DNA of 18,570 nucleotides from JACOVP01 sp035289145 (GTDB taxonomy: Archaea; Nanobdellota; Nanobdellia; SCGC-AAA011-G17; UBA489), in assembly GCA_035289145.1 (NCBI GenBank), contig DATDXZ010000085.1:1-18570 (forward strand), in the 5' to 3' direction. Numbering within the stretch: position 1 is the first letter of the stretch; each line of letters opens with the position of its first letter. The notes below the pieces were generated by a model. The model ran no database searches. It had not been told where the DNA came from and saw only the letters and a list, made by a program, of their open reading frames with translations. Below, piece by piece: positions 13,201 to 18,570 of this stretch. Both the position numbers and the translations under genes were made by a program.

Positions 13201-13229
13201 TTTTTTATTTTATTCTTCTCTTCTTCTAT
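13199..13229 (+). terminator. T-rich terminator after the microprotein operon
   Basis: From the stop of microprotein E, T dominates with runs such as TTTTTTATTTTATT, an archaeal oligo-T termination signal. The promoter of the next gene follows at once. Confidence 0.5.
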
Positions 13230-13232
13230 ATC

Positions 13233-13240
13233 TTTATAAA
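13233..13240 (+). promoter_or_regulatory. TATA box of the DHH phosphoesterase gene
   Basis: TTTATAAA is centred 25-26 nt before ATG 13262, giving a leaderless transcript. Confidence 0.58.
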
Positions 13241-13261
13241 TAGTTATTCTTTGATGGGGGT

Positions 13262-14314
13262 ATGCTCTCTCAACAACAGATCCAGGAAATCCGTGACGCT
13301 CTCGAGCAGTCCAAAAACCCATTAATTTTTTTCGATGATGATACTGACGGATTGACGTCATTTCTCTTGCTCTATCGGAAGTATAAGAAAGGGCATGGAG
13401 TTCCAGTCAAGGCTCCTCAGACAGAAGAAAATCTATACTTGAGAAAGATTCAAGCCTATGATCCTGACTTGGTAGTCGTTCTGGATCGTCCTGTGTTGGT
13501 CCAATCACTCCTCAATAAGATTCAAGTGCCTATTATTTGGATAGATCATCATGAGCCTCTAGAACGCCAGGGAGTTAAATATTACAACCCCATGGTCTTG
13601 ACAAAAGGGGACAACCGTCCAACAAGCTACTGGTGCTATCAGGTGGCGCAGCAAGACCTCTGGATAGCTATGGTCGGAATCATCAGCGATTGGTACATTC
13701 CTGAGTTTGTCAAGAACTTTGAATACAAAGAGTTATTAGGAAAAGCAAAAACTCCTCCTGAAGTGCTGTTCGAGACAGAATTTGGCAGGCTCATTAAAGT
13801 TTTCAATTTTTCATTGAAGGGAAGAATGCCTGACATAAAAAAACAAATCGCAGCATTAATGAAAATAGACAACCCCATGGAAATCTTGCAGCAAAGCTCT
13901 CCCAAGGGGAAATTCATCTATCGTCATTATGAGAAGATCAACCAGTATTATGAAGAGATTTTATTGGATGCTTTACACACAAAAGGCAAGGATAATGTCT
14001 TTGTCTTCACTTATCCATCAACACAACACAGCTTCACAGGAACATTAAGCAATGAGCTCTTGCATCGAAGAGAGGAGAAAGTGTTGATCATCGCTCGTGA
14101 AAAAGATGGAGAAATGCGTATCAGTCTTCGGGGAAAAGAAACAGTAATTCTTCCCATAGTCAAGAAAGCATTGGAGAAAGTGCATGGCTCTGGTGGGGGT
14201 CATGAGATGGCTTGCGGAGCAAATGTCAGAAAAGAGAAATTCCAGATATTTGTAGAGGAAATTAGAAAGCTGCTCAAAGGTCAGTCAAAAACCAATCGGG
14301 CATCAGTAATATAG
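13262..14314 (+). CDS. DHH/DHHA1 family phosphoesterase (RecJ-like or nanoRNase-like)
   Basis: 350 residues. Motif I is FFDDDTDG (D25, D26, D27, D29), further metal ligands are D75 in VVVLDRP and the DHH motif at 95-97 (WIDHHEP), and D143 in IISDWY. The C-terminal DHHA1 substrate-binding domain ends with GSGGGHEMACGA (309-320). The enzyme should cleave phosphodiester bonds with two Mn or Mg ions. In archaea such proteins include 5'-exonucleases related to RecJ (including the GINS-associated GAN type) and small-oligonucleotide RNases. The short length and lack of extra domains make it impossible to choose. All expected catalytic residues appear present. The 3' end overlaps the convergent acyl-CoA synthetase gene by 34 nt. 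Confidence 0.87.
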   Translation: MLSQQQIQEIRDALEQSKNPLIFFDDDTDGLTSFLLLYRKYKKGHGVPVKAPQTEENLYLRKIQAYDPDLVVVLDRPVLVQSLLNKIQVPIIWIDHHEPLERQGVKYYNPMVLTKGDNRPTSYWCYQVAQQDLWIAMVGIISDWYIPEFVKNFEYKELLGKAKTPPEVLFETEFGRLIKVFNFSLKGRMPDIKKQIAALMKIDNPMEILQQSSPKGKFIYRHYEKINQYYEEILLDALHTKGKDNVFVFTYPSTQHSFTGTLSNELLHRREEKVLIIAREKDGEMRISLRGKETVILPIVKKALEKVHGSGGGHEMACGANVRKEKFQIFVEEIRKLLKGQSKTNRASVI

Positions 14315-14910
14315 ACATTGTTCCCTTGGACAATAAGCGGATTAATATCAAGTTCTCGTAAACTAGGATAACATAAGGCAAGATGAGAAAGTTTCAGTAA
14401 GAGTTGGTGTATCTTCTCTAGATTGACTGAAGATTCTCCGCGAACTCCTAACAGCAAAGGATAACTCTTTAGTTCTTCAATCATAAGTTTTGCATCGTGA
14501 TGGGAGATAGGACATACGCGGAAGCTGGCATCTTTCATGATTTCAGTATAGATGCCTCCGCTACCGACTGCGAGCGTGTGCCCGAATGTAGCGTCGCGTT
14601 GAATGCCTACCAGCAATAATTGTCCAGTGTTATACGGTTGCACCATGATTTCTTCGCATTTTGGAATAGCGATAATGTGGCGAAAAGCTTCCAGCACTTC
14701 AGTATCAGTGCGCAAGTCAATTTTCACGCCACCAACATCAGATTTGTGCAGAATTAATTTTGAAGAAATTTTGAGACAGACGGGATAGCCGATGCGATGA
14801 GCAGCGTGCAAGGCCTCTATCTCTGAGGTGACATAATACCTTTCAGTGACTGGCAACCCTTCCTGTTCGAGAAATGCCTCTGCCTCTTTTTCTGCCAAGA
14901 TCCTTTCCAT
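14281..14910 (-). CDS. ADP-forming acyl-CoA synthetase beta-type subunit (ATP-grasp)
   Basis: An ATP-grasp domain protein of 209 residues from ATG 14910. The marks are YPVCLKISSKLILHKSDVGG with GVKIDL, EIMVQPYNTG, LLVGIQRDATFGHTLAVGSGGIYTEI and the ending SLRELDINPLIV, all standard for the beta subunit of archaeal acetate-CoA ligase (ADP-forming), which makes ATP from acyl-CoA, ADP and phosphate. The alpha subunit with the phospho-histidine is not in the window, so either it is encoded elsewhere or this is an orphan. A TTG at 14928 is a longer possible start, but the promoter geometry favours ATG 14910. It is divergent from the transglutaminase-like gene across only 51 bp. Confidence 0.88.
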   Translation of the reverse strand: MERILAEKEAEAFLEQEGLPVTERYYVTSEIEALHAAHRIGYPVCLKISSKLILHKSDVGGVKIDLRTDTEVLEAFRHIIAIPKCEEIMVQPYNTGQLLLVGIQRDATFGHTLAVGSGGIYTEIMKDASFRVCPISHHDAKLMIEELKSYPLLLGVRGESSVNLEKIHQLLLKLSHLALCYPSLRELDINPLIVQGNNVYITDARLVFD

Positions 14911-14932
14911 AAAGGTTCTGTTGACCAAAAGT

Positions 14933-14940
14933 ATTTAAAT
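14933..14940. promoter_or_regulatory. Symmetric TATA box shared by two divergent genes
   Basis: ATTTAAAT is a perfect palindrome centred between the two start codons: about 25-26 nt to ATG 14962 on the plus strand and 26-27 nt to ATG 14910 on the minus strand. Both distances match the leaderless spacing used across this window, and no other TATA-like site fits either gene. One box therefore seems to serve both directions. Confidence 0.6.
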
Positions 14941-14961
14941 CTTTTTTGATTAGAAAAGGCA

Positions 14962-16899
14962 ATGAAAATAGGGGTTTTGATAGGGATAGTTTTCTTATGG
15001 ACCGCAGCAATGGCTCTCGCAGAAGATCCTATAGACAATTACAATGACTACAAATCTCTGCGTCTTCTCTTTACTTTAGAGTCAAAAATCACCTTCACTC
15101 CTGTGGAAAGCAATCCCAAGATAGACATCTTCGAAGCAGACATTAGTTTTTTTCCAAAAGAAAATGGATACCTACATATTAACGAGTTCAAGACACAAGA
15201 AACTCCTCCTGCTGAAACTGAGCAGAAAGAGTATGTTACATTTAGATGGAGAAATCCTGCTCCGACAGAAGTAAGCTACAAGATTGAAGCGGACATCACG
15301 ACGCAGAATAAGTTGCAGATGATCAACAAAAGAATAAAGTTCCCAGTCCGCGATCTCGATGACTCTTTGTTGCAATACACAAAACCGACAGTGTCTATTG
15401 ATATAACGCCGGAGATTGAGCGTAATGCTCGTCAAATTATTGGTGGTGAAGATGATCTCTACATGGTTGTTTTCAATTTGGCAGAATGGACGAAGAAAAA
15501 CATCGAGTATAATTTGTCTACCTTAACCGCGGAAGTCGTGCAGAAGAGCAGCTGGGTGTTGCAAAATAGAAAAGGTGTCTGTGATGAGCTGACCAATCTG
15601 TTTATTTCCATGCTTCGCTCTGTGGGTATTCCTGCGCGGTTTGTCTCAGGCATGGTCTATTCTAATCTGGATTATAAGTGGGGTGCTCATGGTTGGGCAG
15701 AAGTCTATTTCCCTGAAGTCGGTTGGGTTCCATTTGATGTGACTTTTGGTCAATATGGGTGGATAGATCCCTCACACATCAAGCTGAAAGAAAGTTTGGA
15801 CTCAGCAAGCCCTTCAGCGGAGTATACATGGCGCGCGAGCGGTGTTGAAGTGAATATGGGAGACTTGTCTGTTGAAGCCAAGCTCAAGGACAAGGAAGGC
15901 AGTCAGGAATCTCCTTTGAAAATAACTTTGCAGCCGCTCCACACAGAAGCTCAATTTGGCAGTTTTGTTCCTTTGCTTGTGACAGCGGAGAATTTAGTGG
16001 ATAGTTATGTTTCTACATCCATCATGATCAAGAAAGCTCCTGGATTGACAGAAAAAAATGTCAAGGAAATTTTGCTGAAACCGGGAGAGACAAAAAATAT
16101 TGTGTGGGTCTTGAAAATTCCAGACGGCGAAAATAAATATCTCTATACTGCAACACTCGCTGCGCAAACATCATTCGGTAATACAGCCGAAGCTAAGATC
16201 CAGTACAGTGACGAGTTCAGGTATTATAGTCTAAGTGATGCTGAAGCTTATCTTGCAAGATCTACAGAACGCGACGTAAAGAAACTTCTGCAAGGATTAA
16301 AGATGAACTGCATCCCGGATCAAGAATTATATTACACAAATGACACAGCAACCATTACTTGTAAGCTGATTAATACTAACAGTCATCCCTTGGAACTAGA
16401 CATTTGTATCCAGGAAAATTGTCAAAAAGCAACAGTACCTAAAGAAGAAGACATATCCCTTGATTTCACGATCAAAGCAAGAACCAATGGCAGAATACCT
16501 ATTGTTGCAGAAGATAAGGAGGCGGTTGCCTATACTTATGTGGAGCTGTCAACCATTGCTCTGTCAGACATCTATGTCACAGACGTTGTTCCTGACATTG
16601 TAGAATATGACGATACGGTCGTTCTGAAGTTTAATCTCAATTCAGATACAGAAGTGCATGACATAACTATTGACTTTAAGTTCGATCGTTTTCAATTGGA
16701 TAAGTTCCAGGGCACAAGGGAAGTGACTATTGAGGCGCCAGGAAGAAATTTGCGCAACGGTTTGAAGTTCACGGTCAGTTTCTTGGATGAGAAGGGGAAA
16801 GCGTACAACTTGGAGAAGGCAGTTTATATTCAAGTCAATAATGCTCCTTGGTATGCAAGTATGTTTGACTGGTTTGCAGAAGTCTTGGGCATCTATTAA
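14962..16899 (+). CDS. Secreted transglutaminase-like domain protein
   Basis: 645 residues. Residues 1-20 are a signal peptide (MKIGVLIGIVFLWTAAMALA, with a likely cut before EDP). An N-terminal beta-rich region (about 25-150) is followed by a transglutaminase/protease-like core with the full triad: C207 in GVCDE, H243 in GAHGWAE and D259 in PFDVTFG. The surrounding LFISMLRSVGIPARFVSGMV is typical of the family. The remaining 380 residues look like two or three immunoglobulin-like beta domains (for example PLKITLQPLH, then a domain near 450 with four cysteines that may pair, then DIVEYDDTVVLKFNL). Family members can be cysteine proteases or cross-linking enzymes; which applies is not shown. 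There is no clear C-terminal membrane span, so it is secreted or held by the envelope. The stop overlaps proS tail-to-tail by 4 nt. Confidence 0.87.
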   Translation: MKIGVLIGIVFLWTAAMALAEDPIDNYNDYKSLRLLFTLESKITFTPVESNPKIDIFEADISFFPKENGYLHINEFKTQETPPAETEQKEYVTFRWRNPAPTEVSYKIEADITTQNKLQMINKRIKFPVRDLDDSLLQYTKPTVSIDITPEIERNARQIIGGEDDLYMVVFNLAEWTKKNIEYNLSTLTAEVVQKSSWVLQNRKGVCDELTNLFISMLRSVGIPARFVSGMVYSNLDYKWGAHGWAEVYFPEVGWVPFDVTFGQYGWIDPSHIKLKESLDSASPSAEYTWRASGVEVNMGDLSVEAKLKDKEGSQESPLKITLQPLHTEAQFGSFVPLLVTAENLVDSYVSTSIMIKKAPGLTEKNVKEILLKPGETKNIVWVLKIPDGENKYLYTATLAAQTSFGNTAEAKIQYSDEFRYYSLSDAEAYLARSTERDVKKLLQGLKMNCIPDQELYYTNDTATITCKLINTNSHPLELDICIQENCQKATVPKEEDISLDFTIKARTNGRIPIVAEDKEAVAYTYVELSTIALSDIYVTDVVPDIVEYDDTVVLKFNLNSDTEVHDITIDFKFDRFQLDKFQGTREVTIEAPGRNLRNGLKFTVSFLDEKGKAYNLEKAVYIQVNNAPWYASMFDWFAEVLGIY

Positions 16900-18377
16900 T
16901 AAGTTTTAGCTATATACACGAGGTGCTGGGCAGTCTTGTCACAGAGAATGCATTTTTGTCCAGCCTTGGCTTTTTCTTCCTTGGGGTAGAGCGTGCCGCA
17001 CACGACTGCGCCTTCAGTTTCTTTCTGGAGTTTGTCAGAGCAAGATTCTCCATCTTTCTGCATCGAGCAGTAGGGGGCTTTCACAAAGCCTCGATGTTGC
17101 TGCAAGGTTTTTTTCAAGTCTGTTAGCGTGTCTGCTGATCGGGTGTTGTCTTTGAAGTAAGTTTCAGCTTTCTTCTCAATGTCTTTGTCAAGAGTTTCAG
17201 CATGTTTCTTGATTTCTTTTTCAACATCTGCAAGCGCTACTGATATGCGTTTTCGTTCTGTTCTTCTGACTAAAGAGCATGCATTTTGTTCTACTTCTTT
17301 TGGTCCTAATTCCAGGCGTAAAGGCGTGCCATGCAATTCCCAGTGATTATATTTTGTACCAGGACTATCTGGTCCGTTGTCAAACTTCACGCGATAGCCA
17401 GCTTTCTGTAACTGTGTCTCTAGTTGCTGTCCAAGCTTGACAATTTTTTCTGTTGCTTGGGGCTTGTCTGCAAATGTAACAGGTACAATAACAATTTGAA
17501 TCGGAGAGACATCAAAAGGTAATACTAATCCCTGATCATCACCATGAATGCCTATCAAAGCAGCCATGCTTCTCCAGATGCCTGGTCCAAAGCAGGTTTG
17601 ATAGACGTGATGCTTCTTCTCATCTTTACCTAAGACTTGAATGTCATAGGCTTTGGCGAAATTCGTTCCAAGATCATGCGTGGATGCTAGTTGATTACGT
17701 TTACCATCAGGCATTAAGGTGTCAGGCGTATAAGTTGCATCTGCTCCTTTAAATTTATCCCACTCAGGTCGTTTGAAATAGAAAAAAGGGATTTTTAATT
17801 TATTTTGAATAACAGTTTCACACGTTTTCAAATCGTCTTTAATCTGTGCCAAAGCTTCTTCATGGGTGTTGAAAACATCATGCGTCTCAAAGAAGCAAAA
17901 TTCTCTGCCTCGTAAAAATGGTCTGGTAACCATCTCATTGCGGTAGACATTGATTCTGCTTTGATATCCTTTGAAAGGAAGTTCGTTATGGCTTCTGAAC
18001 CAGAGCGAGTAAATAGGATAGATCTGTGCTTCGCCTGTAGGTCGCAGGGCAAAGCGCTCTTCCATTTTCTTTGAGCCAGCGCTTTCCACCCAGAACACTT
18101 CTGGAGAAAATTCTGCATGCTCTTTTTCTTTTTTCAAGTCAGCTTCTTTGACAGCGATAGGGAATAAATAAGGGAGATGGCCTTGTAGTTCTACTTCTTT
18201 CTCTAGATAGTCATAAATTTTCTTGATAATCATAAATCCCCAAGGCTTATGGACAATAAAACCCTGGATGCCAAAGCGAATATCTGCTAGATCTGCCTTC
18301 TGGACGACTTGGGTATACCATTCTGAGAAATTCTGGTCTTTTTTGACAGTTATTCCTTTGGTGTCGTCTTTTGGCAT
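16896..18377 (-). CDS. proS: Prolyl-tRNA synthetase, archaeal/eukaryotic type
   Basis: Class II synthetase of 493 residues that charges tRNA-Pro. Motif 1 lies around GFMIIKKIYDYLEKE; motif 2 is YRNEMVTRPFLRGREF with the ETHDVF that follows; RPTGEAQIYPIY and a motif 3 region ending HGDDQGLVLPFDVSPIQI complete the catalytic core. After the anticodon-binding domain comes the C-terminal zinc-type domain of this subtype (cysteines in APYCSMQKDGESC, VVCGTLYP and CILCDK) and the typical ending AKTY. There is no bacterial-type editing insertion, as expected for the archaeal form. Length is normal. ATG 18377 is fixed by the TATA box 24-31 nt upstream (leaderless). Essential gene; identification is firm. 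Confidence 0.96.
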   Translation of the reverse strand: MPKDDTKGITVKKDQNFSEWYTQVVQKADLADIRFGIQGFIVHKPWGFMIIKKIYDYLEKEVELQGHLPYLFPIAVKEADLKKEKEHAEFSPEVFWVESAGSKKMEERFALRPTGEAQIYPIYSLWFRSHNELPFKGYQSRINVYRNEMVTRPFLRGREFCFFETHDVFNTHEEALAQIKDDLKTCETVIQNKLKIPFFYFKRPEWDKFKGADATYTPDTLMPDGKRNQLASTHDLGTNFAKAYDIQVLGKDEKKHHVYQTCFGPGIWRSMAALIGIHGDDQGLVLPFDVSPIQIVIVPVTFADKPQATEKIVKLGQQLETQLQKAGYRVKFDNGPDSPGTKYNHWELHGTPLRLELGPKEVEQNACSLVRRTERKRISVALADVEKEIKKHAETLDKDIEKKAETYFKDNTRSADTLTDLKKTLQQHRGFVKAPYCSMQKDGESCSDKLQKETEGAVVCGTLYPKEEKAKAGQKCILCDKTAQHLVYIAKTY

Positions 18378-18400
18378 GAAAAGAAACCAGCGGGAGTTGC

Positions 18401-18408
18401 TATTTAAA
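18401..18408 (-). promoter_or_regulatory. TATA box of proS
   Basis: TTTAAATA on the minus strand is centred 26-27 nt before ATG 18377. It reads TATTTAAA on the plus strand, so it could also act to the right. Confidence 0.55.
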
Positions 18409-18412
18409 CATT

Positions 18413-18570
18413 ATGGCTTCAGCAAAGGCGTGTAGTATCCCGAAATTACTTCATCCCTACCTTCAGCGTTATTTCTATGTAATTCAGCACAACAATTACG
18501 ATAAGCGGGAGGCTTTAGCCTTCTTGCGGATGGTCAGCAGAAAAGAAAGGAAGCTTGGATACGCGTTCAA
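18413..18570 (+). CDS. Possible N-terminal part of an unknown gene, cut by the window edge
   Basis: From ATG 18413, 52 codons stay open to the window end. The peptide begins MASAKACSIPKLLHPYLQRY and ends near REALAFLRMVSRKERKLGYA. The codon choice and amino acid mix look like protein, but I do not recognise it. The TATA-like site at 18401-18408 is too close to this ATG for a normal promoter. If that site is used rightwards, transcription would start near 18431 and a later start (such as ATG 18533) would be needed. Low confidence. Confidence 0.33.
   Translation, partial: MASAKACSIPKLLHPYLQRYFYVIQHNNYDKREALAFLRMVSRKERKLGYAF

Noticed and set aside
13041..13361. 106-codon frame antisense to the microgenes and the DHH gene
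   Set aside because: It crosses the terminator and promoter of the plus-strand genes, has no promoter of its own and shows no recognisable domain.
14911..14928. TTG start for the ATP-grasp protein, 6 codons upstream
   Set aside because: The symmetric TATA box is correctly spaced for ATG 14910 but too close for TTG 14928.
1..18570. tRNA, rRNA and CRISPR
   Set aside because: I looked for cloverleaf patterns, conserved rRNA stretches and regular repeats and saw none; a tRNA or covariance scan was not possible here.

Overview
The window looks like archaeal chromosome, most likely from a small-genome lineage such as a DPANN (Woesearchaeota/Pacearchaeota-like) archaeon. The gene content is archaeal: transcription factor TFE, ribosomal protein L15e, archaeal/eukaryotic-type prolyl-tRNA synthetase, a NreA-type repair protein with a C-terminal PCNA-binding motif, a DHH/DHHA1 phosphoesterase and an ADP-forming acyl-CoA synthetase beta-type protein. 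The promoters are archaeal too: an AT-rich TATA box (TTTATAAA or TTTAAATA) lies with its centre about 26 nt before the start codon of most single genes, so most transcripts are probably leaderless or nearly so. The phylum is inference.

Layout. 1-3212 is a visibly AT-rich accessory stretch: a hairpin pair, a fused trehalose-6-phosphate synthase/phosphatase (otsA-otsB), a decayed transposase and a 47-residue zinc-ribbon protein. 3298-6814 carries tfe, a site-2-type membrane protease, an RmlD-like reductase and a NreA-like repair protein. 6802-7755 is a minus-strand operon: a small membrane protein, an unknown 109-residue protein and a DNPH1/Rcl-like deoxynucleotide hydrolase. 7893-9079 holds a fragment of a TrmB-like regulator and a Bro-N/DinD-like protein. 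9240-9803 is L15e.

The most unusual part is 9864-13200. Six genes of 25-43 codons encode strongly basic proteins that all begin Met-Ala and contain no cysteine. Five are tandem (12468-13200) behind Shine-Dalgarno sites, with possible duplicate promoters and a perfect 10-bp palindrome upstream. The sixth (9864-9941) stands alone with GGAGGTG. Together they bracket a two-gene ABC transporter whose ATPase is fused to a C-terminal HEAT-like repeat domain. Standard annotation would skip most of these microgenes. I do not recognise the family. Nucleic-acid- or ribosome-binding peptides, or peptides linked to the transporter, are both possible.

13262-18377 carries a DHH phosphoesterase, an orphan acyl-CoA synthetase beta-type protein divergent from a secreted transglutaminase-like protein (both apparently served by one symmetric TATA box), and proS. 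A possible partial gene runs off the right end. Convergent neighbours overlap repeatedly at their 3' ends, as expected of a compact genome. No rRNA, tRNA or CRISPR array was seen.
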